Below, piece after piece: positions 29,205-39,146 of a stretch of DNA of 64,000 nucleotides. The first letter of the stretch is position 1. Every line of letters starts with the position of its first letter. The notes beneath the pieces were generated by a model. The model worked only from the letters and a program-made list of their open reading frames with translations. It did not search any database and was not told where the DNA came from. This DNA is from an uncultured Gammaproteobacteria bacterium (lineage in GTDB: Bacteria > Pseudomonadota > Gammaproteobacteria > PS1 > Pseudothioglobaceae): NCBI GenBank assembly GCA_902606745.1, contig CACLHR010000003.1, positions 1 through 64,000 on the forward strand, given 5' to 3'. The translations under genes and the position numbers were made by a program.

Positions 29205-29846
29205 TTATTGTACCTCTACTATACAATAAAAACCTTTTACATTTTTTTTGACCATATAGTCATTCTTACGTATCTCTAAGACCTTCCATACATTCTCAGA
29301 TTCAAGTTTCTTAATTTTAAAATTGAACCCATAGGGCTCATAAACTCCCTCATTTATAGTGAAACAAATAATTCCACCAGGTTTAACTATTCGAACCAAC
29401 TCATCTAGACATTCGGAACCTACATGGCCATGTGTAAAAACGCCTACACAGAGGGCAGCATCATACTCATCATTTTCACAAGGAAGAGAGTTATTAAGAC
29501 TACCAATAAATAGATTGGAATAACCTCTCTGTTTTGCAATATCAATCATTTCCTGAGAAATGTCAATACCATCGAAATTAGTAAAGCCATCTTTCTCAAG
29601 TTCGACTCCGACTAAGCCAGTACCACAACCAACATCAATGATTCTTCGTGATTTATCTTCAATATATTCTTTGAAAATTTGAACAGACAAAGGTTGTGAC
29701 ACTGTACCTAATAAATTGTCATTATCATGGTCATAGGCAGAAGCCCATTTTTTGTAGACATCTTGTAAATCTTCATCATTATGAGAATGAGTTAGATCTA
29801 AATTGTCATAAAACTCTAATCCTTTATTATCCTCACTCATATTCAA
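29205..29846 (-). CDS. Class I SAM-dependent methyltransferase
   Basis: 213-aa methyltransferase with the SAM-binding motif IIDVGCGTGLVGVELEKDGF (around residues 69-88), an acidic motif II (FDGIDISQEMIDIAKQRG) and a C-terminal LVRIVKPGGIICFTIN. The N-terminus has the pattern YKKWASAYDHD, seen in small-molecule methyltransferases related to WBSCR27. The substrate is unknown. It lies 15 nt after a 2OG-Fe(II) oxygenase on the same strand, so the two probably act on one compound. The Met two codons in (29840) is an alternative start. Confidence 0.82.
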   Translation of the reverse strand: MNMSEDNKGLEFYDNLDLTHSHNDEDLQDVYKKWASAYDHDNDNLLGTVSQPLSVQIFKEYIEDKSRRIIDVGCGTGLVGVELEKDGFTNFDGIDISQEMIDIAKQRGYSNLFIGSLNNSLPCENDEYDAALCVGVFTHGHVGSECLDELVRIVKPGGIICFTINEGVYEPYGFNFKIKKLESENVWKVLEIRKNDYMVKKNVKGFYCIVEVQ

Positions 29847-29861
29847 AAACTGGCTGATATA

Positions 29862-30656
29862 TCAATATAGTTTTCCAAAAAACGTTTTCCGAGCAGTCTC
29901 AGACAACTGAACTCCAGGCTCTGAGTTGTATGCCAGAACTGACAGAACCCTAACTCTATTGCCTATGGTAGGAGTTACCCTATGGACAGCATTACGACCT
30001 CGAAATAAGACGAGACAACCAGGCTCCATAGAGAGAACTTTTGGTTTACATTTACCATTAAGAAGATCTGTTACACCCTCATAGTTCATCTCATTGTTTT
30101 CAAAATCTCTAAAATCACGAATATACTCAAAAGAACCACCATCCTCAGGTTTTTGAATTAATAAAGTAATCGCGAATGACGAATTATCAAAATGCCATCC
30201 TAATTCTTGACCCTCATTCGCATAATGAATATTTATCGAAGATAAGTCATCATCATATTTATATAGTGATTTTTCACCAAGCACAGAACAAAGAAAGCTC
30301 TTAAATTCATCTGAATTGTATAGAATTCTTAATGGTGAATCTATTGAAACTTGGTTATCGGTAATACATCCTTTTGAAGACATTATATTTCTATTTCGCG
30401 CATGATCTGAAGAATAAGAATTATCTGAAGGTTCTAGATAAACATTATGGTTATTTACGCAAAAATATGCTAAGTGTTCCTGACTTTCAGCCTCTTTCAA
30501 AATTTGCTGAATTATATTTGATGGAAGTAATTCTTTGAGAACTAAAACACCTTCTTTGTCTAGAATTTCTTTACATTTCAGTCGATAAATTTCATTTCCT
30601 AAAGGATGTTTTACATTATCAACAATATTTGATAGATGTCTTTCAGCTTTATCCAC
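29862..30656 (-). CDS. 2-oxoglutarate/Fe(II)-dependent oxygenase
   Basis: Probable hydroxylase of 264 aa. The iron facial triad is visible: His155 and Asp157 in ELGWHFDNSSFA and His225 in RNAVHRVTPT; the 2OG-binding Arg is Arg234 or Arg236 in GNRVRVLSV. The segment around LLIQKPEDGGSFEYIRDFR recalls the HalD/BesD-type family. Radical halogenases of that family replace the Asp with Gly or Ala, so the Asp here predicts hydroxylation rather than halogenation. It forms a two-gene unit with the methyltransferase downstream. The substrate is unknown. Confidence 0.8.
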   Translation of the reverse strand: MDKAERHLSNIVDNVKHPLGNEIYRLKCKEILDKEGVLVLKELLPSNIIQQILKEAESQEHLAYFCVNNHNVYLEPSDNSYSSDHARNRNIMSSKGCITDNQVSIDSPLRILYNSDEFKSFLCSVLGEKSLYKYDDDLSSINIHYANEGQELGWHFDNSSFAITLLIQKPEDGGSFEYIRDFRDFENNEMNYEGVTDLLNGKCKPKVLSMEPGCLVLFRGRNAVHRVTPTIGNRVRVLSVLAYNSEPGVQLSETARKTFFGKLY

Positions 30657-30822
30657 AATTGTTTTAAATAAAAAGAATAGAAACTAATTATATATATGCA
30701 TAGATAAGCATAAATAGTAATTTATAGAGTACTCTAAATAACCTTTAGAATAACCAAAAAAATAAATAATAATAACGCTTTAACTCTTTGTCTTAACTAG
30801 TTAATTTAGTACATTACAGTAA

Positions 30823-30828
30823 TATAAT
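30823..30828 (+). promoter_or_regulatory. -10 element for pnp
   Basis: A perfect TATAAT, with TTAATT 16 nt upstream (30801-30806) as a weak -35. The likely transcription start is near the GGGG at 30831. The rest of the 299-nt divergent gap (30657-30820) is AT-rich with nothing else recognisable. Confidence 0.5.
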
Positions 30829-30845
30829 TAGGGGATAATTCAATG

Positions 30846-30929
30846 GTTTTATGGATTTTGGTAAGTTTTATCTCAAGCATACCTGCAAGGTATGTTTCAA
30901 ATAAAGCTTATTGCGTTAAACCATAAAAC
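30846..30929 (+). promoter_or_regulatory. Structured 5' leader of pnp
   Basis: The leader can fold into a closed structure: GTTTTATGG (30846-30854) pairs exactly with CCATAAAAC (30921-30929). It encloses a strong hairpin, AAGCATACCT (30875-30884) with AGGTATGTTT (30888-30897), with loop GCA and one G-U. E. coli pnp is autoregulated through RNase III cleavage of a leader stem, so this is a good candidate for the same control. Confidence 0.55.
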
Positions 30930-30955
30930 ACTTTTTATTTTATTGGAGACACAAT

Positions 30956-33049
30956 ATGAACATGAATATCGTTCAAAAAAGCTTTGCATTTGGCAATAGT
31001 CAAATCACATTTGAAACAGGAAGGATTGCTCGTCAAGCACACGGTGCTGTTCTAGCTAGTATGGATGACACACAAGTACTGGTTAGTGTTGTTGGAGCAA
31101 AAGAAGCTAGAGTAGGTCAAGACTTCTTCCCGCTTTCAGTTGACTACATTGAAAAAACTTACGCCGCTGGAAAAATTCCAGGTGGCTTTTTAAAGCGTGA
31201 AGGTCGGCCTAGCGAAAAAGAGACACTTACATCTCGCTTGATTGATCGCCCCATTCGACCACTATTCCCGAACGGCTATATGAACGAAGTTCAGGTAATG
31301 ATCCAAGTAATTTCTGCAAATAAAAATGTTGACCCAGATATGTTGGCAATGATAGCCACTTCAGCTGCTCTTGCAATTTCAGGAGTCCCATTCAAAGGTC
31401 CAATAGGTGCAGCTCGTGTTGGTTATCAAGAGGGTAACTATATCATCAACCCAACATACTCTGACCTTGTAACTTCAGACCTTGATATGGTGGTAGCGGG
31501 TACTAAAGATGCTGTTTTGATGGTTGAATCACAGGCCAATGAACTTTCTGAAGATATTATGTTGGGTGCTGTTATGTACGCCCATCAACAATTTCAAGTA
31601 GTAATCGATAGTGTTGCTGAGTTTGCTAAAGAGGTTGGTGTATCTCCACGTGAGTGGGAAGCTTCAGCTGAGAACGACTCTTTACTTTCTGATATTCAGT
31701 CTAAATTTGGTGATCAAATTTCTGAAGCCTACCAGACCGTTGACAAGATGGAGCGTTATGAAAAAATGGGTCAAATTAAAGAAACTGCTGTTGAAGAACT
31801 TGGTAGCGATGACGAAGACTCTCCAAGCTCTGATGAAATCAAAAACTATATTAAGAAAATTGAAAAATCAACTGTACGCGAACGAATTCTTGCTGGTGAA
31901 CCTCGCATCGATGGTCGCGATAGTTCGACTGTACGTGAACTTGCGATTGAGATTGGTGTGCTTGAAAACACTCATGGTTCTGCCCTATTCACTCGAGGTG
32001 AAACGCAGGCTCTCGTAGTCACTACATTGGGATCGAAGCGTGATGCACAGCTGATTGAAAAACTTGAAACCAATGACCGTATTGAAGATCACTTTATGCT
32101 TCATTACAATTTCCCTCCATATTGTGTTGGTGAAACTGGGCGTGTTATGGGTGTTAAGCGTCGTGAGGTTGGCCATGGTCGCCTTGCACGTAGAGGTATA
32201 ACTGCATGTCTTCCAAGTATTGATGATTTTCCATATTCAATTAGAGTGGTGTCAGAAATTACCGAGTCAAATGGCTCCAGCTCTATGGCTAGTGTCTGTG
32301 GCTCTTCACTGTCATTAATGGATGCAGGTGTTCCTATCAAAGCTCCGATTGCTGGTATTGCAATGGGTCTTGTAAAGGATGATGACCGCTTCACAGTACT
32401 AACAGACATTCTAGGTGACGAAGATCATCTAGGTGATATGGACTTTAAGGTTGCAGGTACATCGCGTGGCATTAATGCGCTGCAAATGGACATCAAGATT
32501 GATGGAATCACAGAAGATATTATGTCAATCGCACTTAAACAAGCTAAAGAGGCTAGACTTAATATACTTGGTCAAATGAATCTGGTCATCTCTGAGCCTA
32601 ACGAGGCCTCAAAGAATGCCCCTAAAACAAAGATTATTAAGATACCTACCGATAAGATTCGTGATCTTATTGGCAAGGGTGGTGAAACAATCAGAGGTAT
32701 CATTGCTCAATCTGGTGCCAGTATTGATGTCGATGATGACGGTAACGTTAATGTGTTTGCTAACGATGATGAGAGCTTTGAAAAGGCTGTTCAGATGGTC
32801 AAGGATGTTACTGCAGTGCCAGAAGTTAACAAGGTATATACCGGTAAGGTTGCCAAGATTGTTGAGTTTGGCGCCTTCATAACGATCATGCCAAATCAGG
32901 ATGGACTACTTCACGTTTCAGAGATTGCTCATGAAAGGGTCAATAAAGTCGAGGATTACCTTAAAGAAGGTGAAGAAATTGAAGTTAAAGTGCTTGGAAT
33001 TGACCGAGGTCGAATTAAACTTTCACGCAAAGTTTTAATAGATAAGTAA
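30956..33049 (+). CDS. pnp: Polyribonucleotide nucleotidyltransferase (PNPase)
   Basis: Phosphorolytic 3'-5' exoribonuclease of the RNA degradosome. Two RNase PH domains (first begins [21 protein letters not shown]; second contains [17 protein letters not shown]) are followed by a KH domain ([20 protein letters not shown]) and an S1 domain ([18 protein letters not shown]). The length is 697 aa. GGAG lies upstream of the ATG at 30956; a second Met is two codons in. rpsO, which usually precedes pnp, is absent here. A clear terminator follows. Confidence 0.97.
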   Translation: MNMNIVQKSFAFGNSQITFETGRIARQAHGAVLASMDDTQVLVSVVGAKEARVGQDFFPLSVDYIEKTYAAGKIPGGFLKREGRPSEKETLTSRLIDRPIRPLFPNGYMNEVQVMIQVISANKNVDPDMLAMIATSAALAISGVPFKGPIGAARVGYQEGNYIINPTYSDLVTSDLDMVVAGTKDAVLMVESQANELSEDIMLGAVMYAHQQFQVVIDSVAEFAKEVGVSPREWEASAENDSLLSDIQSKFGDQISEAYQTVDKMERYEKMGQIKETAVEELGSDDEDSPSSDEIKNYIKKIEKSTVRERILAGEPRIDGRDSSTVRELAIEIGVLENTHGSALFTRGETQALVVTTLGSKRDAQLIEKLETNDRIEDHFMLHYNFPPYCVGETGRVMGVKRREVGHGRLARRGITACLPSIDDFPYSIRVVSEITESNGSSSMASVCGSSLSLMDAGVPIKAPIAGIAMGLVKDDDRFTVLTDILGDEDHLGDMDFKVAGTSRGINALQMDIKIDGITEDIMSIALKQAKEARLNILGQMNLVISEPNEASKNAPKTKIIKIPTDKIRDLIGKGGETIRGIIAQSGASIDVDDDGNVNVFANDDESFEKAVQMVKDVTAVPEVNKVYTGKVAKIVEFGAFITIMPNQDGLLHVSEIAHERVNKVEDYLKEGEEIEVKVLGIDRGRIKLSRKVLIDK

Positions 33050-33056
33050 GTTTATT

Positions 33057-33084
33057 TAAAGCCACCTTAAGGTGGCTTTTTTAT
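33057..33084 (+). terminator. Rho-independent terminator of pnp
   Basis: AAAGCCACC-TTAA-GGTGGCTTT stem-loop (33058-33079) followed by a run of T. It lies 8 nt after the pnp stop. Confidence 0.92.
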
Positions 33085-33195
33085 TTAAATTACTAAGTTT
33101 CACGTCTGAGAATAAGATTAATAATGACAAATCTCTCCGCTACTAGTTAGATTATTTTAAGTATTCAATGCTCAATTGGTATATTATGAAAATAA

Positions 33196-34038
33196 TTGAT
33201 AATAAACCCTATTAATATATTGAAAATTGAAAATAAAGAACTCAGAGAAACACTATTAGCCGCCGATGAACCTGCTCCTTTTGTAATCCTCAATTCTGAT
33301 GCAATTGTGCCAGTTCTGCTAGTTTGTGACCATGCCAACAATAGGTTTCCACGGTCGCTTGGAGCGATGGGTCTCAACTACCTCGATAGAGTAAGCCATA
33401 TTGCACTCGATATTGGTGCAAACGCAGTTGCAGAGGCGCTTGCCGACAATCTTGGGGCAACCGCTGTACTCTGTCAGTATTCACGCCTAATTGTAGATTG
33501 CAATCGTAATCTGATTGATGAAAGTGCCTTTCTTAACTGTAGCGATGGTGTTGAGATAACCGGTAATCACAACCTTCAAAATCATGAGAAGGAGAAGCGA
33601 GCATCTGAAATCTACTGGCCTTATCACAACGCTATCAAAGATCAGATCGTTCGCCTAAAGAAGCATGGTATTGATCCAGTTGTTATTTCCATTCACAGCT
33701 TCACTCCTGTTATCAATGGTGAAGACCGAAAATGGGAAATAGGCGTTCTCTGGGACAAGGATCCTGTAACGGCTGAGATTTTTTTAACTAGACTTGTCGA
33801 GGCAGGTTATTTCGTTGGTGATAACAAACCATACTCCGGTAAGGATCCTGAAGATTTCACAATTGATTTTCACGCTGAATCAGCTGGATTACCACATGTA
33901 GGTATCGAAATAAGCCAAGACCTCATCAATCATAGTGATGGAGGTAAACGGATATCAGATATCCTCAAAGAAATCATTAGCTTGGTTATTACTAAACATA
34001 GGTCAAAAAAAATTGAGAAAAAGGAATCTTCCAGATGA
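33196..34038 (+). CDS. N-formylglutamate amidohydrolase-like protein
   Basis: FGase-family (PF05013) zinc-dependent amidohydrolase, about 272-280 aa. Family motifs: LLVCDHANNRFPRSLG, RLIVDCNRNL, VISIHSFTPV and HAESAGLPHVGIEI. The start is uncertain: only TTG codons fit (33196 or 33220). The next gene, a YbdK-like ligase, starts inside its last codons (ATGA). This pairing suggests the two process the same small gamma-glutamyl or amide-linked metabolite rather than histidine-derived formylglutamate; no hut genes are nearby. Confidence 0.78.
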   Translation: MIINPINILKIENKELRETLLAADEPAPFVILNSDAIVPVLLVCDHANNRFPRSLGAMGLNYLDRVSHIALDIGANAVAEALADNLGATAVLCQYSRLIVDCNRNLIDESAFLNCSDGVEITGNHNLQNHEKEKRASEIYWPYHNAIKDQIVRLKKHGIDPVVISIHSFTPVINGEDRKWEIGVLWDKDPVTAEIFLTRLVEAGYFVGDNKPYSGKDPEDFTIDFHAESAGLPHVGIEISQDLINHSDGGKRISDILKEIISLVITKHRSKKIEKKESSR

Positions 34039-35171
34039 CACTTGATGAACCACAATTTACACTAGGTATCGAAGAGGAATATTTATTGGTTGATAAGGAG
34101 ACGCGCAGCCTTGTCATTGATCCTCCAAAATCTTTGTTGAGCGAGTGCAAGGAATTGCTCGGTCATCAGGTCACCAACGAACTTCTGCGATCACAGATCG
34201 AAATTGGTACAAAGGTATGTAACAACATACAGGAAGCTCGTGAAGACCTTGCGAAATTACGTAAACATGTCATAAAGGTAACAGAACAGCATGGTATTGC
34301 TCCGATTGCTTGTTCTACACATCCGTTTAGCCGTTGGTCCGAACAAGAACTAACGCCAAAAGATCGTTATGAATTACTAACAACAGAAATGCAGGCGGTG
34401 GCTCGGAGAATGGTTATCTGCGGTATGCATGTGCACGTCGGTATTAATGACGATGAATTGCGTATTGATTTAATGAGTCAACTCACCTATTTATTACCCC
34501 ACCTACTCGCATTATCCTGTTCTTCGCCTTTCTGGCATGGAGAGAATACTGGACTAAAGAGTTATCGTCTAACCATCTTTGATAATTTACCTAGAACGGG
34601 TCTACCCGCAGAATTTCAGAGTTACGCTGAATATCAGCGACATATAAAAATCTTAATCAATGCCGGTGTCATGGAGGACTCAACCAAGATTTGGTGGGAT
34701 CTAAGACCAAGTGCAAGATACCCTACACTTGAGACGCGAATTATGGATGTCTGTACTCGTATGGATGATGCAATCTCACTAGCAGCATTGCTTGTCTCTA
34801 CGATACGCATGCTTTATCGCCTAAGAATTAAAAATCAGCGTTGGCGCGAGTACAATCCTATGCTGATTAGGGAGAATCGCTGGCGTGCGATGCGCTACAG
34901 TTTTGACGAGGGACTTATCGATTTTGGCATTGGCAGCATTGTTCCATTCGAACAATTACTAGATGAATTCATAGAGCTTACACTTGAGGATGCAAAATCG
35001 CTCGGTTGTGAGTCAGAAGTTGCCGCTACGAAAGATATTCTGAGGCGGGGAACAAGCGCTCACCGTCAACTTAAAACCTACCAATCGTCGATAGATGCTG
35101 GAAAAAATAATGAGGATGCTCTGAAAGATGTAGTGGATATGTTAATCAGTGAAACTGCTGCAGAGCTCTAA
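34035..35171 (+). CDS. YbdK-type carboxylate-amine ligase (GCS2 family)
   Basis: 378-aa ATP-dependent ligase of the glutamate-cysteine ligase 2 family. The N-terminal TLGIEEEYLLVDKETR and the metal-binding MVICGMHVHVGIND are diagnostic; later SRWSEQELTPKDRY and LETRIMDVCTRMDD fit the same family. YbdK of E. coli has weak glutamate-cysteine ligase activity, but the natural substrates of most members are unknown. Translationally coupled (ATGA) to the FGase-like gene. Convergent with an MFS gene 6 nt away. Confidence 0.85.
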   Translation: MTLDEPQFTLGIEEEYLLVDKETRSLVIDPPKSLLSECKELLGHQVTNELLRSQIEIGTKVCNNIQEAREDLAKLRKHVIKVTEQHGIAPIACSTHPFSRWSEQELTPKDRYELLTTEMQAVARRMVICGMHVHVGINDDELRIDLMSQLTYLLPHLLALSCSSPFWHGENTGLKSYRLTIFDNLPRTGLPAEFQSYAEYQRHIKILINAGVMEDSTKIWWDLRPSARYPTLETRIMDVCTRMDDAISLAALLVSTIRMLYRLRIKNQRWREYNPMLIRENRWRAMRYSFDEGLIDFGIGSIVPFEQLLDEFIELTLEDAKSLGCESEVAATKDILRRGTSAHRQLKTYQSSIDAGKNNEDALKDVVDMLISETAAEL

Positions 35172-35177
35172 CTCCTT

Positions 35178-36335
35178 TTAGGAGTATTTTAAACGCTTCA
35201 TCATAACAAGCAGTGCCACCCCGTTGAGTCCCCAGATCACGCTAAGCAGGTACATATTAAAAGTTAGACCTAAGTATTCTGCTAAATAGCCTACAAGGGC
35301 AGGTCCAAAAATAAAACCAGCAAAACCAAGAGTGACTAGATTTGAAACAGTCAAAGGGATTGGCTCGTCAGTTATATTTATGGCTTGACGTATGACAATT
35401 GCAACAAAATTTGCAGTACCAAAACCAAAAATCAACATACCGATAACAATGACATATAAATTTGATGTCATTATGCAGAGAAATAGAATAATTCCAGAAA
35501 ATATACTTAAATATCCTCCAACAAATCTCTCGCTAGAATGTTTGATTAGTTTAGAAGCTAATAGTCTTGAAAAGATCTCTCCAATATTAAACATGATAAT
35601 AATAATTCCTCCTATAAATAGAGGCGCTAACAAATCTCTTGTTAACCAAAGCGCTGACCAATCAAGGATGATACCCATGGTTGCATAATTCATCATCATG
35701 AAAAATCCGAAAATCAAAATATTGTTTTTTGGCAATTTAAATCTTGGAGTTTTTTCAAGGATTTCTAAATTCTTTACTAATCCAATCCTGAAAATAGTTA
35801 TTGAACCTAAAGTCAATAACAAGCCTAACAATGAAAATATTAAGCGAGGATCACTTATATTTTTTATAAAAAAGGCTGCTGCAATAGCTCCTACCAATGA
35901 TCCAGCACTGAAAGCTGCTTGATATGCAGGTGTAATTATTCGAGATGTTTTATTCTCAATCATTGAGATTTGAGATTGAGCGGAAGGATGAAACAATCCA
36001 ACACCAATTCCAAATGGTATGTAGGCTAACAAAAATGATAAGTAATTAGGTGCTGATACTAAAATTAAGGGACAAAAAGCGACAATAAAAAGACCTAACA
36101 CCATGGAATTTTTTGTACCAATATTTGGTACGATATATCTACCTGAGATCTGATTACTGATGAGGTTTGATATACCAAAAACCAGAAGCCCTAATCCTAA
36201 TTCTGATTCGGAAATTTGCAACCTTTCAATATTCCAGGGAATATAAACAAAATACACTCCAATCTGAAAAAGCATCAGGAAGGCGCCCAAAAAGCAGCTA
36301 TAAATGGTTCTGTTAATTGATTTATTCTCAGTCAT
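35178..36335 (-). CDS. MFS transporter
   Basis: 385-aa membrane protein with about twelve hydrophobic helices in two six-helix halves, and the short basic loop between the second and third helices typical of the major facilitator superfamily (IVPNIGTKNSMVLGL). The substrate cannot be predicted; the profile resembles the YbjJ-like group. It lies 84 nt downstream of aceE on the same strand. Confidence 0.8.
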   Translation of the reverse strand: MTENKSINRTIYSCFLGAFLMLFQIGVYFVYIPWNIERLQISESELGLGLLVFGISNLISNQISGRYIVPNIGTKNSMVLGLFIVAFCPLILVSAPNYLSFLLAYIPFGIGVGLFHPSAQSQISMIENKTSRIITPAYQAAFSAGSLVGAIAAAFFIKNISDPRLIFSLLGLLLTLGSITIFRIGLVKNLEILEKTPRFKLPKNNILIFGFFMMMNYATMGIILDWSALWLTRDLLAPLFIGGIIIIMFNIGEIFSRLLASKLIKHSSERFVGGYLSIFSGIILFLCIMTSNLYVIVIGMLIFGFGTANFVAIVIRQAINITDEPIPLTVSNLVTLGFAGFIFGPALVGYLAEYLGLTFNMYLLSVIWGLNGVALLVMMKRLKYS

Positions 36336-36419
36336 TAATTGCTTAGCTTTTACCCTTTAGCAAAATCAATCTTTTTAACTGAAAGAGCAGTTTCATCAAT
36401 TGAAACTCCTTCCCAGTCC

Positions 36420-39068
36420 TTAGGTATACATCGGGTCTGATTTTTTCTTATCAATTTTAAGTTTTTTTATCGCACTTTTAAGCGTCTTTGAATCCAAGAT
36501 CTCATCATCAACAAGCGCTTTCAATACTGCATAAGTGATATAGTTGGCGTTTATTTCAAAGAAGTACCTTAATTCTTGACGAGAGTCTGACCGGCCATAA
36601 CCGTCAGTTCCTAAGACCTCATAATGCGCAGGTACATATTTACGAATCTGTTCTGCATAATTTCGCATATAGTCAGTAGCAGCAATCACAGGACCTTGGG
36701 ATTTCTGCAGACATTCTGTAATATATGGTGTTTTTTTGTTATTGCCCACTTGATAGAGATTGTCACGATCAACAGATTGGGCTTCACGGGTTATTTCATT
36801 AAAACTAGTAACACTCCAGATATGGGATTTGACACCCCAATCCTTGTCAAGCATATCTGCAGCCTTCTCGACCTCCCTAAGAATGGCACCGCTTCCCAGT
36901 AATTGAACTTCAACTTTAGATTTTCCAATCGTTTTTAAGGGATACATTCCTTTAATAATTCCCTCTTCCACCCCTTTTGGAATTGCAGGGTGAGTGTATG
37001 TCTCATTCATTAGGGTGATGTAGTAAAAAATATTTTCCATTTTTTCGTACATGCGTTTCATGCCGTCGCAAATAATGACTGCAAGTTCATAAGCATATGT
37101 TGGGTCATAGGAAATACAGTTTGGAATCGTATTTGCAACAATCAGTGAGTCACCATCTTGGTGCTGCAAACCTTCGCCAGCCAGAGTTGTTCTACCAGCA
37201 GTACCTCCCATCAAGAAACCTTTAGCTTGCATATCTCCGGCTGCCCAAGCAAGATCCCCAACTCTCTGAAAACCAAACTTTGAGTAATAGATATAAAACG
37301 GAATCATGGTGACATTATGAGATGCATATGAGGTTGCCGCTGCTATCCAGTCAGAAATTGCACCCGCTTCATTAATACCTTCTTGTAAAACTTGTCCCTT
37401 GATGTCCTCCTTGTACCACATTACTGTATCTGAGTCTTCAGGTTCATAGAGTTGTCCTGAGGAAGAATAAATACCCATCTGCCTAAACAGACCTTCCATG
37501 CCAAAAGTTCTGGCTTCATCTGGAACAATAGGTACTACCCTTGGCCCAAGTTCTTTATCTCTAATTAATAGTGACAGGAAGCGTACAAACGCCATTGTAC
37601 TGGACATTTCCTTTTTTCCACTAGATTCTAGTAATGGCTTAAAAACTTCTAATTTTGGAATATTGAACTTCTCTAACTCAAAACTTCTGCTTGGTAAATA
37701 ACCACCCAATGCTTCTCGCCGTTGCCTTAAGTGTACTAACTCTTCGCTATCTTCTTCGGGTTTATAAAAATTGAGCTCCTTTGCATCCTTTTCAGTGACG
37801 GGAATGTCAAATCTTTTAGCAACTTTAACTAGAGCTTCTACGCCTAATTTCTTTTGACTGTGTGTGGTGTTTTTTCCCTCTCCTGCTTCGCCCATCCCGT
37901 AACCCTTAACGGTCTTTGCCAAAATGACTGTAGGTTGACCAACATGTTCCTTCGCCTTCTTATATGCCTGATAAATCTTGTTTGGATCATGACCGCCACG
38001 GGTGAGTGCAAAAATCTCTTCATCGGACATATGCTCAACGAGCTTTAAAAGTTCAGGATATTTCCCAAAAAAATGCTTCCGAACGTAACCTCCATCCTTC
38101 GCTTTATAAGCCTGATACTGACCATCAACAACTTCCTCCATACGCTGCTTTAAGAGCCCAGAGGAGTCATTTGCAAGGAGTTCGTCCCATCCCCTACCCC
38201 AGATGACCTTGATAATATTCCAGCCAGCACCACGAAACATTCCCTCTAATTCTTGTATTATCTTTCCATTACCTCGAACAGGCCCATCTAGGCGCTGAAG
38301 GTTGCAATTAATCACGAAAATAAGATTATCGAGTTTTTCCCTACCAGCCAACGAAATCGCGCCCATTGATTCTGGTTCATCGGTCTCACCGTCACCTATA
38401 TAAGCCCAAACAGTTCTCTTGTCAGTCTTTATGATTTCACGGTGATGAAGGTATTTCATGAATCGCGCCTGAAAAATAGCCATAATCGGACCAAGACCCA
38501 TAGAAACAGTAGGAAATTCCCAGAAATTAGGCATTAGCCATGGGTGCGGGTAAGAAGAGAGGCCTTCTTGGTTAGCTTCCTGCCTGAAGTTAAGCATCTG
38601 TTCTTCAGTAATTCTGCCCTCCAAAAAAGCCCTTGAGTAGATTCCTGGAGCAATGTGGCCTTGGAAGAAGACTAAGTCAGCACCCTGATCCAATTCACTA
38701 CCACGGTAAAAGTGATTAAAACCTACCTCATAAAGTGTGGCACATGAGGCATATGAAGCAATATGACCTCCCAACTCAGTTGAAACTTGGTTCGCCTTAA
38801 CGACCATAATCATCGCATTCCAACGGATAATTGACTTAATCCTATGTTCAATCTCGTTAACAACTTGTTCAGTTTCTTGTTCTACTGGAATTGAGTTAAG
38901 GTAAGCAGTGTTGACACCTTCTGGAAGGTCCATTCCGTCTTCATGAGCCATATCCATGAGCTTCTGAAGGATGTATTTTGCTCGATCTTCTCCCTCAAAT
39001 CTAGCTACAGACCTGAACGCTTCCAGCCATTCCGTAGTTTCTTGGGGATCGATATCTTTTTCAGACAT
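36420..39068 (-). CDS. aceE: Pyruvate dehydrogenase E1 component, homodimeric type
   Basis: Thiamine-dependent E1 that decarboxylates pyruvate for acetyl-CoA. Family blocks: IIRWNAMIMVVKANQ, GGHIASYASCATLYEVGFNHF, the ThDP-binding GDGETDEPESMGAI ... NLIFVINCNLQRLDGPVRGN, and GLQHQDGDS in the C-terminal half. The length of 882 aa matches E. coli AceE. aceF (E2) and lpd (E3), which usually follow, are not here; an MFS gene does instead. Confidence 0.95.
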   Translation of the reverse strand: MSEKDIDPQETTEWLEAFRSVARFEGEDRAKYILQKLMDMAHEDGMDLPEGVNTAYLNSIPVEQETEQVVNEIEHRIKSIIRWNAMIMVVKANQVSTELGGHIASYASCATLYEVGFNHFYRGSELDQGADLVFFQGHIAPGIYSRAFLEGRITEEQMLNFRQEANQEGLSSYPHPWLMPNFWEFPTVSMGLGPIMAIFQARFMKYLHHREIIKTDKRTVWAYIGDGETDEPESMGAISLAGREKLDNLIFVINCNLQRLDGPVRGNGKIIQELEGMFRGAGWNIIKVIWGRGWDELLANDSSGLLKQRMEEVVDGQYQAYKAKDGGYVRKHFFGKYPELLKLVEHMSDEEIFALTRGGHDPNKIYQAYKKAKEHVGQPTVILAKTVKGYGMGEAGEGKNTTHSQKKLGVEALVKVAKRFDIPVTEKDAKELNFYKPEEDSEELVHLRQRREALGGYLPSRSFELEKFNIPKLEVFKPLLESSGKKEMSSTMAFVRFLSLLIRDKELGPRVVPIVPDEARTFGMEGLFRQMGIYSSSGQLYEPEDSDTVMWYKEDIKGQVLQEGINEAGAISDWIAAATSYASHNVTMIPFYIYYSKFGFQRVGDLAWAAGDMQAKGFLMGGTAGRTTLAGEGLQHQDGDSLIVANTIPNCISYDPTYAYELAVIICDGMKRMYEKMENIFYYITLMNETYTHPAIPKGVEEGIIKGMYPLKTIGKSKVEVQLLGSGAILREVEKAADMLDKDWGVKSHIWSVTSFNEITREAQSVDRDNLYQVGNNKKTPYITECLQKSQGPVIAATDYMRNYAEQIRKYVPAHYEVLGTDGYGRSDSRQELRYFFEINANYITYAVLKALVDDEILDSKTLKSAIKKLKIDKKKSDPMYT

Positions 39069-39146
39069 ATAGTATAATTAAATTCAATCTAAGATGCTCT
39101 TTATTTCAACTTTCGGGATTATTATCCCTAATAACTAAAGGCAAAT

